A DNA stretch of 48,668 nt from Firmicutes bacterium UBA1702. GTDB taxonomy: Bacteria; Bacillota; Clostridia; Peptostreptococcales; Anaerovoracaceae. This document shows positions 8,804 through 16,966 of the stretch, piece by piece. Under the pieces are notes generated by a model, which saw nothing but the letters and a program-made list of their open reading frames with translations, did no database searches and was not told where the DNA came from. The DNA is taken from the NCBI GenBank assembly GCA_002320005.1, contig DCJK01000034.1, positions 1 to 48,668 of the forward strand, written 5' to 3'. Numbering within the stretch: position 1 is the stretch's first letter; each line of letters begins with the position of its first letter. Made by a program: the position numbers and the translations under genes.

Positions 8804-9931
8804 ATGGATACCACATGGTTCAAGTCAATTCACGGATTGGAACTCTGGGCAATTCTGCTGAAGACCCAGTTTTTGACTTTTCTGGAAGCCAATTATCCGC
8901 ACATATATAAACCGGATGATGGTCCATTGGCAGACGCCTTTGTGGTTGATATGACAGCCTACACATTAGCCTTAATGGAAAGTCACTCAGAAAATAAGCC
9001 GGAAGTTCACCCACTGGCTTATTACGTTAAGAAATACTATGCAGACATCATCAGAAGTGCCGTAGGATCAGAAAAGCCTACGCACGACGATTACGACTTT
9101 ATTCTTAGAAAATATACCTCTTTGCTAAAAAGTCTTCGCAAACAATATACAATTGACTACATGGCCCATAAGGGAGCAGGATATAACCGCGCCGGGTTTC
9201 TACACATGGATACTATAGGAGTCAAAAAAGAAAAGTTTGATAGTTATCCTATCACTGAATCCCAGTTTATCGACCTTTACATGATGAAGGAATCACCTGT
9301 ACTGAAAAAAATCCCCACTAAGAAGATTACCAGTAAGAAAGCCAATAAAGATGAATATCTCATTTCGCTGTCCGCCCTGGGCAATTATCTGGACGATTTA
9401 AGGCGGGTAATAGGAAGGGTTATAGATAAATCAAATGATAACAGCCGGATTGCTGCATTTACCTCCATTCATGGCTTAGAAAGGCACTATCATCTCCGTG
9501 CCGCCCTCCATTTTGCAAAAGAAACAGCCTCCCAAAAAATCAATTCCCGCTCCCCTGCTTTTCAGAAGCAAATACGCCAGGTATTAGCGAATCGATATAT
9601 TCCTGATCCGGAAAGAGGCCGCATTCTTCCTGAAAACTGCCTTTTTTACGTGCAGGACGCACTTTTGCCCCAAATTCTGGCCGCATCATCTTCGGATACT
9701 TACAATATGGATATAATGGCTCCCATTTTATCTGCCCAAAACGGGATTATGAATGAGTGTTCCCTGATGAATTTCCAGCAATTGGTCTCTCCTGCTGTGC
9801 AGAATGATTTCACCCAAAACTATTTGCAGGAATACAGGAGCCATCTGGACGTACAAATATCCACGAATGCCGAATCCCGCGCTTTCCGATCTATTTTGGA
9901 CTGCCTGGTGCGAAATCCATATCAAGCATAA
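8804..9931 (+). CDS. Uncharacterised 375-aa protein
   Basis: I do not recognise a family. The protein is soluble, mixed alpha-helical in appearance, with no signal peptide or membrane segment. It has a lysine-rich middle (KKIPTKKITSKKANKDE near residues 165-185). The N-terminal words FKSIHGLE (residues 6-13) recur as FTSIHGLE near residue 220, hinting at an internal duplication. AGGAGA lies four to five bases before the ATG. A good promoter is upstream (8711-8738) and a second small gene follows after 153 bp. Both are bracketed by composite direct repeats, which suggests an acquired cassette. Confidence 0.7.
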   Translation: MDTTWFKSIHGLELWAILLKTQFLTFLEANYPHIYKPDDGPLADAFVVDMTAYTLALMESHSENKPEVHPLAYYVKKYYADIIRSAVGSEKPTHDDYDFILRKYTSLLKSLRKQYTIDYMAHKGAGYNRAGFLHMDTIGVKKEKFDSYPITESQFIDLYMMKESPVLKKIPTKKITSKKANKDEYLISLSALGNYLDDLRRVIGRVIDKSNDNSRIAAFTSIHGLERHYHLRAALHFAKETASQKINSRSPAFQKQIRQVLANRYIPDPERGRILPENCLFYVQDALLPQILAASSSDTYNMDIMAPILSAQNGIMNECSLMNFQQLVSPAVQNDFTQNYLQEYRSHLDVQISTNAESRAFRSILDCLVRNPYQA

Positions 9932-10084
9932 AAAAGTAATCACCCCTGAGGCCAAATAGCCCCTTACACGTGCTATTCGTTTTCCCCCCTCATTTTCGTA
10001 ACTGACGAGAACCCCCTCGTTTCTGCTAATCTTTATACAGTAAGTGCGGTTCGATTCCGCTGACAAAAGAAAGGAATGGTAGAA

Positions 10085-10420
10085 ATGAAAATGAGAAAGA
10101 AAATTAAAATCAGAAAATGGATGGTCGCCGACGAAGGCGAACCGGTCAGCGTTTACGATTTCAAAGGCGATGCCATCGCCTCTGCCGAAGCGCTAAATGA
10201 CGCTGCCATACGTGCATACGCTATTGATCATGATATCGACATCGACGATATTGATGATTGCGAAGAATATGCTGAACTCGCCATAGCCGCTGAACCAACA
10301 GCCGCCGTTTTCCCGTTCTTCCTTGATGAGTTAAAAGGAGCAGACGACACCATCACCCTCATCTCCATGGATGGTGATGAATGCGATTTCTCCGCTGATG
10401 AAATTTTAGACGTCATGTAG
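10085..10420 (+). CDS. Small protein, basic N-terminus and acidic remainder
   Basis: About 111 aa, no recognised family. The first dozen residues are Lys/Arg-rich (MKMRKKIKIRKW). The rest is very acidic, with a run DIDIDDIDD near residue 55 and a C-terminal DECDFSADEILDVM. AAAGGA at 10069-10074 favours the ATG at 10085; the ATG at 10076 is too close to it. A strong terminator follows ten bases after the stop. It could be a partner of the 375-aa protein, a DNA-mimic-like or inhibitor protein, or unrelated; sequence alone does not say. Confidence 0.6.
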   Translation: MKMRKKIKIRKWMVADEGEPVSVYDFKGDAIASAEALNDAAIRAYAIDHDIDIDDIDDCEEYAELAIAAEPTAAVFPFFLDELKGADDTITLISMDGDECDFSADEILDVM

Positions 10421-10429
10421 TCGCCACAA

Positions 10430-10467
10430 AGGGACACGCGGTCATGCCCGTGTCCCCCTTTTATTTT
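10430..10467 (+). terminator. Rho-independent terminator after the 111-aa gene
   Basis: The stem GGGACACG (10431-10438) pairs with CGTGTCCC and is followed by CCTTTTATTTT. Confidence 0.8.
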
Positions 10468-10489
10468 GCGCAGCTTCTGTACAAGTCTT

Positions 10490-11136
10490 GCATTGCCCTT
10501 CACTGGGGTGAGAAATTCTGATGGAAGCGCCGCAGGGCCCACCAGAATCCCTCTGTCTGCTACGCAGACATCCCCCTTTGGAAAAGGGGGACTATCCTTT
10601 AGCCTGCGGCGCAACCATCAGCTAACCTCCGTCTGCTTCGCAGCCACCTCCTTCCCAAGGAAGGAGGCTAACGACTCGCGGCTCCGCCGCCATTGGAATT
10701 CTAAAGACTTTGCACAAATAACGTGAAATTGACTCTGCAGGAGACCCCTTCCTCGGAAGGCGGAGGTCCTGCAGAGAACCTCCGAGTCGGGCTTAAGTTG
10801 GCGCCTTTACTGCACACTAAGGCGCCTTCCTTTTAATAGCCTGACGCTGCCCACGGGGCTGAGGATAGCTGTAAGAAATTGACCGAAGCGCCGCAGGCCA
10901 ATATCTCGCTTCCCCCGTGGGGGAAGTCCCGCGCAGCGGGAATAGGGGTGCATTTGCGGTGTTAGCCGCTGGCCAGCTTTCCTGGCCGCTAGCAGCCAGA
11001 AGCCCCCGCCCGTTCGTACGCTAACTTACACACCAGTCCCCCGGCCCGAAGGGCCTGTCCACCTAGCCACCAGCTACCAGCCACTAGCTACTGATCTGCT
11101 AGAAGCCCTCATCCGGTCACATGCAAGCCCAGCCAC
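10490..11136 (+). repeat. Intergenic repeat block with composite direct repeat, right copy
   Basis: No gene in about 650 bp. It holds GGAAAAGGGGG-type and CCTTCCCAAGGAAGG palindromes and a TTTGCACAAATAACGTG segment also present (reversed) near 42670. It also holds a family-A hairpin (GGCGCCTT 10800-10807 with AAGGCGCC 10819-10826, then TTCCTTTT) and the composite repeat 10887-11115, which matches 8291-8660. Confidence 0.65.
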
Positions 11137-11639
11137 ATGACACCAGCGGGGCCCCACTACGACACCCTTTGCCATGTGCGGATTACCCTTGTGGAAGGCA
11201 TCATTCCCTACCGCCTCAGGGCACAGCTTTTCCGTTCCATGGTCCAAACGATTTACCACTTCATAGACCTTCTGGGCACGGACTGTATCAAAGTCTGGAT
11301 CGGAGGTCATTTCGTTTCCAACATCCCCGAACCCACAGATACAGACATCTGCATCCTGGTAGCTCCGGAAATTCTTGACCATCTCGATAAATACAGCCGG
11401 AAAGTAGTGGCCGCCTTCATCCATCCGGACCTGGACCGCCATCACCTGGCAAAGCGGATCTACAACCGCTGGCACTGCTCTGTCCACATTCTGCTGGACG
11501 AGGAAAATCCAGGGAACCCCTCCTACCCCCTGTACCAGCAGGCAAAGGACATGATGGAAAAACTGTACACCCGAGACGAAGCAGGCAAGCCCATGGGATA
11601 CTACGTATGCAGCGCAGAAAGGAAGAAAGACCATGACCT
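11137..11639 (+). pseudogene. Nucleotidyltransferase-like gene, 5' part, interrupted by IS21 element
   Basis: The encoded region has a Pol-beta-type nucleotidyltransferase signature: VWIGGHFVSN followed by TDTDICIL, that is GG-x(10)-DxD, near residues 53-71. The segment resembles the DUF6932-type family, but I hold that loosely. The frame meets a stop at 11641 supplied by the insertion element. Joining 11639 to the sequence after the element keeps the frame open for 41 more codons, giving a protein of about 208 aa. The start is uncertain: the ATG at 11137 lacks a good ribosome binding site and lies just after repeat DNA, so the 5' end may also be lost. Such proteins can be antitoxins, toxins or defence components. 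Confidence 0.6.
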
Positions 11640-11643
11640 ATGA

Positions 11644-11678
11644 TGAATAATACGCACCAAGTGAGCCACCCAATACGC
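11644..11678 (+). repeat. IS21 left terminal inverted repeat
   Basis: It matches the reverse complement of 14258-14292 at the outer 12 bases (one difference) and at the inner 16 bases, with a variable centre. Further GAGCCACC-AATACGC copies continue to about 11750. Confidence 0.8.
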
Positions 11679-11814
11679 TCCTCAGAGCCACCCAATACGC
11701 AGGTGAGAGCCACCTGCTTTTTTGTTTGAATACGCGCTAGAGAGCCACCAATTGTCCTTGTACAATGGACTTGTGGAGATATTCCCACTTGTTCTACGAA
11801 AGGATGTGGTTTCA

Positions 11815-13386
11815 ATGGCTAATGAAAAAGAGATTTTAGTTCACTTTCTCCACGGTGAAAGCCAGCGCTCCATTTCCAGAACGCTCCAAGTATCCCGCAA
11901 TACAGTTTCCAAAGTTGTTACGGCATACCAGGTACAGGGGTTGGATCCTGGCAAATTGCCGGAGCTGCCTGACGATGTGCTTCACCAGAAGTTATTCCCG
12001 GATGATGTAGCTGCATCTCTCCAAACACCTCCGGATTATGCCTTTGTGCATAAAGAACTTTTGAAAGACGGTGTTACGCTCAAACAGCTTTGGGAAGAGT
12101 ATGTGATGGATTGTCGTGAAACGGGAAAGCTTTATTTCCGCTATACACAGTTCTGTAAGAAGTACCGGGATTACGTGAGTTCCAACCGCCTGACCATGCA
12201 TATCCACCACAAACCTGGTGAGAGACTGATGGTGGATTGGGCCGGTACTACAATTCCTTTGTACAACCCTGTTACAGGAGCGATATCTAAGACATATATG
12301 TTTGTATGTACACTGCCTTTCAGTATGTACTGCTATGCCGAAGTATTTCCGGATATGAAAGAGGAATCATGGATTCAGGCACATATCCACGCATTGGCAT
12401 TTTTCGGTGGCTCCACGCGGCTTCTTGTACCGGATAATCTTAAGACCGGAATCGTTTCTAACAGGAAATACGAAGCCCCTGTGGTCAACAAGGCATACCA
12501 GGAATTGGCAGATCACTATGGCATGACGATTCTGCCAGCCCGTGTGTTAACGCCAAAGGATAAAGCTGCCGTTGAAGGAAGTGTTGGTCAGCTCACCACT
12601 CACATCATCGGAAAGCTACGCAACCATCATTTTTTCAGCCTGTATGAGATTAATTCAGCTGTGGACGGGCTGCTTAAGAAATTCAACAAAGCGCCTTTCC
12701 AAAAGAAGGATGGAAGCCGGTATTCCGTATTTCTTACCGAAGAGCTTCCTTTTCTCCAGCCGCTGCCCCGTTTCCCTTATGAGTATGCAGAATGGCGGAA
12801 AGCCACGGTGCAGCTTAATTACCATATAACCGTAGATCACCAGAATTATTCCGTACCTTTCCGCTATGTTCACAAAAGAGTCGATGTCCGGCTCACCAGC
12901 AAAGTAGTAGAAATTTACTATGAAGGGACCCGGATTGCCAGCCACAGACGTCTTACCGGTCGCTGGGGACAGTATGATACGATTACAGAGCACATGCCTC
13001 CCAATCATCAGCTGTACAGCCAGTGGGATGGAAACCGTTTCCGCCGTTGGGCTAAGAAATGCGGTCCATCTGCAGAAATAGTGGTAAACAGACTCTTAAG
13101 CAGCTACCGTGTAGAAGAACAGGCTTACAAAGGATGCATTGGGCTTTTGAAGCTCAGTGAAAAATACGGAACCGACCGTTTGGATAAGGCTTGCCGCCTT
13201 GCATTGGAGAAAATGCCGGTTCCCCGCTACAAGCTGGTCAAAGGCATTTTAGATGAAAAACTGGATATTGGACTTAAACCGGAAGAATCCGAATGCCAGA
13301 CGGCCCCGCAAAGTAATGCTGACGACAATTCCCATGCTTTCGTAAGAGGTGCCGCTTACTATGGAGGTGATCACCATGAAGAATGA
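11815..13386 (+). CDS. istA: IS21-family transposase IstA
   Basis: A DDE transposase that cuts and joins the element ends. 523 aa. An N-terminal helix-turn-helix spans about residues 14-38 (SQRSISRTLQVSRNTVSKVV). The catalytic core has the Asp in MVDWAG, the second Asp in LVPDNLKTG and the Glu in PKDKAAVEG, so the triad is intact. The start at 11815 is chosen because AAAGGA lies ten bases upstream and it gives the normal IstA N-terminus; the frame is open further upstream but that part lies in the terminal repeats. The end overlaps istB by 11 bases. Confidence 0.95.
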   Translation: MANEKEILVHFLHGESQRSISRTLQVSRNTVSKVVTAYQVQGLDPGKLPELPDDVLHQKLFPDDVAASLQTPPDYAFVHKELLKDGVTLKQLWEEYVMDCRETGKLYFRYTQFCKKYRDYVSSNRLTMHIHHKPGERLMVDWAGTTIPLYNPVTGAISKTYMFVCTLPFSMYCYAEVFPDMKEESWIQAHIHALAFFGGSTRLLVPDNLKTGIVSNRKYEAPVVNKAYQELADHYGMTILPARVLTPKDKAAVEGSVGQLTTHIIGKLRNHHFFSLYEINSAVDGLLKKFNKAPFQKKDGSRYSVFLTEELPFLQPLPRFPYEYAEWRKATVQLNYHITVDHQNYSVPFRYVHKRVDVRLTSKVVEIYYEGTRIASHRRLTGRWGQYDTITEHMPPNHQLYSQWDGNRFRRWAKKCGPSAEIVVNRLLSSYRVEEQAYKGCIGLLKLSEKYGTDRLDKACRLALEKMPVPRYKLVKGILDEKLDIGLKPEESECQTAPQSNADDNSHAFVRGAAYYGGDHHEE

Positions 13387-14152
13387 CACTATTCGTAAAT
13401 TGCAGGAAATGAAATTGTCCGTCATGGCCAAAGCCTATATGGATCAGATTGAGAACCCCGAACAATATGCTGACATGACTTTTGATGAGCGCCTTACACT
13501 CATTGTCGGCAAAGAATCCGATGCACGCCTCAACAATAAGCTGAAGCGGCTCATCAAGAATGCCCATTTTTCCGACAGCCAGGCTGATCTTTCCGGGATT
13601 CAGTATCTTCCTGACCGTCACCTGGATCGGAATCTCATCAACTATCTGAAAACCAATGCCTATATCGACAAGCAGCGTAATGTAATCCTTTGCGGTGCCA
13701 CCGGTTGCGGAAAGACGTTCATCGCCAATGCATTGGGCCTCAATGCCTGCCGTGCCGGATACAAAGTTCTGTATCTTCGGCTGCCGGATTTCTTCATGGA
13801 TTATTCTTTGGCAGAATCCAAGAATAAGCAGAAAGACTATCTGAAGAAGCTTCAGAATGTTCGGCTCCTTATTCTTGATGATTTCTTGCTATTTCCCGTT
13901 AAAGCGAACGGAAGCGACAGCCTTCTGGAACTTCTGGAATACAGACTTGGAAAGGTATCTACGATTTTCTGCTCCCAGTTGTCCTATTCCGGATGGCATC
14001 AGCAGCTTGGTGGCGGAGCCGTGGCAGATGCCATTCTTGACCGGATTATCCCAGGCTCCTATAAACTCGAGATTCAAAGGCAAGTTTCCATGCGCCAACG
14101 GCTTGCTGAAGAAGAAATGAAGGGTTCAAAAGTAAAAGTTGCCGCTGACTAA
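13376..14152 (+). CDS. istB: IS21-family helper ATPase IstB
   Basis: A AAA+ ATPase (258 aa) that helps IstA choose and activate target DNA. Walker A is GATGCGKT near residue 109 and Walker B is LLILDDF near residue 166. The start ATG at 13376 has GGAGGTGA five bases upstream, inside the end of istA, so translation is probably coupled. It is intact, so the element may still be mobile. Confidence 0.95.
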   Translation: MKNDTIRKLQEMKLSVMAKAYMDQIENPEQYADMTFDERLTLIVGKESDARLNNKLKRLIKNAHFSDSQADLSGIQYLPDRHLDRNLINYLKTNAYIDKQRNVILCGATGCGKTFIANALGLNACRAGYKVLYLRLPDFFMDYSLAESKNKQKDYLKKLQNVRLLILDDFLLFPVKANGSDSLLELLEYRLGKVSTIFCSQLSYSGWHQQLGGGAVADAILDRIIPGSYKLEIQRQVSMRQRLAEEEMKGSKVKVAAD

Positions 14153-14257
14153 CAAATATAGATAATGCAGGAGAGCCGTCCACTGTCCACCGACTGCGGA
14201 CGGCTCTCATCTGCGTATTTGCTTTTTTTACCAAGGCCACCAAGGTGGCTCTCAACC

Positions 14258-14292
14258 GCGTATTGGGTGGCTCTCAAACGGCGTAATATTCA
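14258..14292 (-). repeat. IS21 right terminal inverted repeat
   Basis: Partner of 11644-11678. A second GAGAGCCACC copy lies just inside (14244-14256, read on the minus strand). Confidence 0.8.
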
Positions 14293-14419
14293 CCTCCCCG
14301 TCCTCATGGCCCAGGATGTGAATCCATTATATCCCAGAGAATACAGAATTCACGTACGCTGCGAGACGAAACCCATGAAAAAATGTACATGGCAATTTAA
14401 GGGATTTGAAGAAAGCTGA
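14293..14419 (+). pseudogene. 3' part of the IS21-interrupted gene
   Basis: It codes for LPVLMAQDVN...KGFEES, 41 residues ending in TGA at 14417-14419. It is in frame with the 5' part at 11137-11639 once the element and one ACCT copy are removed. A strong terminator follows 12 bases later, which supports this being the true gene end. Confidence 0.55.
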
Positions 14420-14430
14420 GCATAAATACC

Positions 14431-14481
14431 AAAAGTCCGAATGGCTGCGGAGTCATGACTCCATGGCCTTCGGACTTTTTT
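14431..14481 (+). terminator. Rho-independent terminator
   Basis: AAAAGTCCGAA pairs with TTCGGACTTTT, with an inner GGAGTCATGACTCC palindrome in the loop, and ends in a T tract. It works best for the plus-strand gene ending at 14419; the A tract on the other side may also let it act for minus-strand transcription. Confidence 0.85.
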
Positions 14482-14694
14482 AGTGAACATGGGGACATTT
14501 CTGAGACAAATGCGATGACCCGTCAAAATAGACTGTACCTAGTTGCCGGGCTTGCATGAGCCATCATTCACAGGATGATGATTCCCATACCTGCCAAGAA
14601 ACAATTCATAAAAAGGTGAAAATCGGCGGTTTCCAAACTCCGGCCCACGGTTTCCATATCACCGGACCGGCGATTTCTTTGGGCGGAATATTTA

Positions 14695-15612
14695 TCAAAA
14701 TTCACATACCCACCGAACAACTATAACAAGGACAAAAAAGTAGACCACCATCCAAAACCAGGGGACATATTTTTCTATTTTTGTGAATGCAGAATATCGT
14801 TTTTTATCATTACCTTCTCCAAGGACTTTCCATTCTGCTTTAAAAATACTTGCCGACAAGTATTCTTCCATTTGGTTGATAATAGCAAATTTCCCAGTAT
14901 TCAGTTGTCCATACGAGTCAATCAACCTCTTCCACGACCAGGCAATCCCCATTCCCATAATACAAGCCAATGCAATGGGTAGTCCAGCAAGGAAATTTTG
15001 CCTTTCATAAGAGAAAAGCCCCCAGAAGCTAATGACTTCCCCAGTTTGGGCAATTTCAAGATTCTTTATGACTGTGCCAATAAATGCCAGTATGGCGGCT
15101 TCCATCGTCAGATAATAAGAATTCATTATTTGCCGTCTTTTTACAAGTGCTTCTGATGAATCAACCATCATCTTATACTGTTGATAAAAGACGGCCTTCT
15201 CAGAATTATTTAAAAAGATTGGCTTCTGCCCATGAAATAAGGCACCTTTGATTCGTAGATCTTCGCTTGCCTCAATTTGTTTGGGAATATGATTCACATC
15301 GCCTATTAAAATTGTTGTATCCTCCATTTCTGCATCATCTTTGGACAAAGTATATTTGAATATTCTCTTCCCCTTCTCCCTGGCTAAATTCAACTCCCAT
15401 AAGACATTCTTACTAGTTTTCGATCGTGGAGACTCCAGGAAAAGCACATAATCACACTTGTCCATTTTCCTTTTGACTATCAGCTTCCAGAAAAAGTAAT
15501 ACCAGTGATGGTCTAAATAGTCGAATTCTAAGCTATCATTATTTGTATACTTACCGAGAACTTCTAGAAGATTTCCAATATCATCGGAAGCATAGGAAAC
15601 AAAAATTCGCAT
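14695..15612 (-). CDS. TIR-like domain fused to membrane domain (putative effector)
   Basis: About 305 aa. The N-terminus is TIR-like: FVSYASDD at residues 4-11, DYVLFLESPRS near 54-63 and LWELNLA with a candidate catalytic Glu at 73. The C-terminal half has three hydrophobic segments (about 166-183, 207-225, 284-302). The stretch between, SWKRLIDSYGQLN followed by KFAIINQMEE and an EW pair, reminds me of RipA-type oligomeric membrane proteins. The start at 15612 follows GGGGAAA; an ATG at 15639 would overlap the preceding gene but has a poor ribosome binding site. As last gene of a three-TIR operon it is the natural effector: a membrane-disrupting or NAD-cleaving protein triggered by the other two. 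That role is inference. Confidence 0.8.
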   Translation of the reverse strand: MRIFVSYASDDIGNLLEVLGKYTNNDSLEFDYLDHHWYYFFWKLIVKRKMDKCDYVLFLESPRSKTSKNVLWELNLAREKGKRIFKYTLSKDDAEMEDTTILIGDVNHIPKQIEASEDLRIKGALFHGQKPIFLNNSEKAVFYQQYKMMVDSSEALVKRRQIMNSYYLTMEAAILAFIGTVIKNLEIAQTGEVISFWGLFSYERQNFLAGLPIALACIMGMGIAWSWKRLIDSYGQLNTGKFAIINQMEEYLSASIFKAEWKVLGEGNDKKRYSAFTKIEKYVPWFWMVVYFFVLVIVVRWVCEF

Positions 15613-15623
15613 CATTTTCCCCA

Positions 15624-16181
15624 CTAATGGTTCAACCATTGGTATAACGATTCATATTGATTGCTCTGCGGATATTCTACCCAAAAATCTGACCTGCCAG
15701 AACTATAGCCTGCATGATACGTCAAATACGGATAAATCCCCAAATATTCTAACCCCTGATACACACTACTTTCCTCTTCCAAAATTGGCAAAATACAAGA
15801 CTTTCCAAGAAGCCCATCCCCAAGCCCCAATTCCCAAGGGCACCATTTAGATTTTGCAGTATTTCCCGTAGCTATATAAGCCAATCCTCGACTTTGCTGC
15901 ACTCTCATCTTAACCGCCTCAGCTGTAGTTGAAGTCACATGACTTCGATCCAGTTGCGGATCCTCTATCCAATCTACATAGACAGCATATCCCGCATTAT
16001 TAAACAAATGTACCAACGTATAAATCAAAGGCTTGTCTAAATAGCTATGTGAAATAAATAAATCATATCTATCACTCCGTTGTCTGGCCATAGCCTGATT
16101 TTCATGAAGTACTTCACCCCCATCCATTCTGAAATGGCTTGAGACATCTTCTCTTCGAAGAAAAGATTCTGTCAGTATCAT
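15624..16181 (-). CDS. TIR-domain protein
   Basis: 185 aa. A leader of about 38 residues is followed by a TIR domain: YDLFISHSYLD at 39-49, YAVYVDWIEDPQLDR at 65-79, GLAYIATGNTAKS near 99-111, and WCPWELGLGDG with the presumed catalytic Glu at 117. TIR domains with this Glu cleave NAD+ or make cyclic ADP-ribose-type signals. AGGAGG lies nine bases before the ATG, so the start is clear. It is 13 bases downstream of the first TIR gene and ends just before the third, so the three are one operon. No membrane segment. Confidence 0.85.
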   Translation of the reverse strand: MILTESFLRREDVSSHFRMDGGEVLHENQAMARQRSDRYDLFISHSYLDKPLIYTLVHLFNNAGYAVYVDWIEDPQLDRSHVTSTTAEAVKMRVQQSRGLAYIATGNTAKSKWCPWELGLGDGLLGKSCILPILEEESSVYQGLEYLGIYPYLTYHAGYSSGRSDFWVEYPQSNQYESLYQWLNH

Positions 16182-16194
16182 AACACCAGACCTC

Positions 16195-16599
16195 CTAATA
16201 AGTTACGCTCCTTATAGCATCTACTATAGACTTAGTGTTCCATCCTACCCTTTTATCAGCTGCATCTTTAACAATAGCTGAAGTTTTATCAGCTCCCCAC
16301 GGTTCTATAGCTATAATAGGTTTATGAAGTTTTAGCGCCAGTTCGATCTCTATGTTAATCCACTTACTAAAGGTGGCATATACACCCGCTAGAATCAGAA
16401 CACAACTGCATGGAAGCATTTTATCACTGATAGCTCGCCGAAGCTCACCATCATTAGCAGCGTCTTCGATAGGATTATCCTGAGGGACAGAATAATTTGC
16501 AAAGGTAAAATAAGGGTAATTTTCCAGCAAGTTTACTAGCCGATTATATGCATCGGAGTATTTCCAAGAATGACTGATAAACAGATGATAAGTTTTCAT
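16195..16599 (-). CDS. TIR-domain protein of the ThsB / MTH538 type
   Basis: 134 aa, consisting only of a TIR-like domain of the DUF1863 class that includes Thoeris ThsB. Features: YHLFISHSWKYSDAY at 4-18, NYSVPQDNPI at 35-44, CVLILAGVYATFSKWI at 66-81, acidic pair E84/E86, PIIAIEPWGA at 94-103 and VGWNTKSIVDAIR at 118-130. In Thoeris such proteins sense phage and produce a nucleotide signal. No SIR2-SLOG ThsA or Macro-TM partner is seen nearby; the TIR-membrane protein two genes downstream may fill that place. AAGGAG precedes the ATG by about seven bases. Confidence 0.88.
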   Translation of the reverse strand: MKTYHLFISHSWKYSDAYNRLVNLLENYPYFTFANYSVPQDNPIEDAANDGELRRAISDKMLPCSCVLILAGVYATFSKWINIEIELALKLHKPIIAIEPWGADKTSAIVKDAADKRVGWNTKSIVDAIRSVTY

Positions 16600-16619
16600 A
16601 CGTTTACTCCTTTATAAAT

Positions 16620-16840
16620 CAATCAAAATCTCTTTTTATCCAATAGCTCCCAGTAGAACTTCCTTAAAGTCGTCAAGCGGCAACTCTAGAAATTCATAGC
16701 GCAAAGTAAAGGATAGTAATCAGTTCCAGCATTATCTTGCTGTACAAATTTTCTTACGATGTCTTGTTGCGAATATAATCTATTTCGTATATTCAATCTT
16801 GTAATAAATTTGCTCTATCGTTCATTATTGGATACCTCCT
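16620..16840 (-). pseudogene. Possible eroded small gene upstream of the TIR operon
   Basis: A good AGGAGG precedes an ATG (about 16824) whose frame stops after ten codons. Farther on, other frames give protein-like stretches, QQDIVRKFVQQDNAGTDYYP and then LELPLDDFKEVLLGAIG, ending at a stop near 16639. Two frameshifts would join them into one protein of about 65 aa. This could be chance; I do not recognise the product. Confidence 0.25.
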
Positions 16841-16916
16841 ATATTTTATAAAGCGGAATTGATAGATCCACTTTATTCTAACATAGGCAATTTTTAGGTA
16901 CTTTGGATAACGTTAC

Positions 16917-16951
16917 GGCTCCGCCGGTTTCCCCCCAATTTCAGATGGCGG
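16917..16951 (-). other. Hairpin downstream of the epimerase gene
   Basis: On the minus strand GGTTCCGCC and GGCGGAGCC pair with one mismatch, about 15 bases after the epimerase stop codon. No T tract follows, so it may protect the 3' end of the transcript rather than terminate it. Confidence 0.35.
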
Positions 16952-16966
16952 AACCAGCGGAACGAT

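Larger units (their letters stand above)
11644..14292 (+). mobile_element. IS21-family insertion sequence, apparently complete
   Basis: It carries istA and istB in the usual order with overlapping ends. The termini are imperfect 35-bp inverted repeats (11644-11678 and 14258-14292) sharing TGAATA-W-TACGC and GAGCCACCCAATACGC. Extra copies of GAGAGCCACC and AATACGC lie inside both ends, as expected for transposase sites of this family. ACCT occurs at 11636-11639 and 14292-14295 and may be the 4-bp target duplication, which would shift the exact ends by a few bases to 11640-14291. Confidence 0.92.

Noticed and set aside
10045..10061. TGCGGTTCGATTCCGCT resembles a tRNA T-arm
   Set aside because: No acceptor, D or anticodon arm can be fitted around it and no CCA end follows, so a tRNA is not supported.
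14617..14681. Inverted repeat AATCGGCGGTTTCC / CCGGCGATTT between the terminator and the TIR-membrane gene
   Set aside because: The pairing is imperfect and the loop long; it may be a weak 3' hairpin but I cannot support a functional call.
14695..16599. Calling the TIR operon a standard Thoeris system
   Set aside because: No SIR2-SLOG ThsA or Macro-TM effector gene is present nearby; only a ThsB-like component is recognisable.
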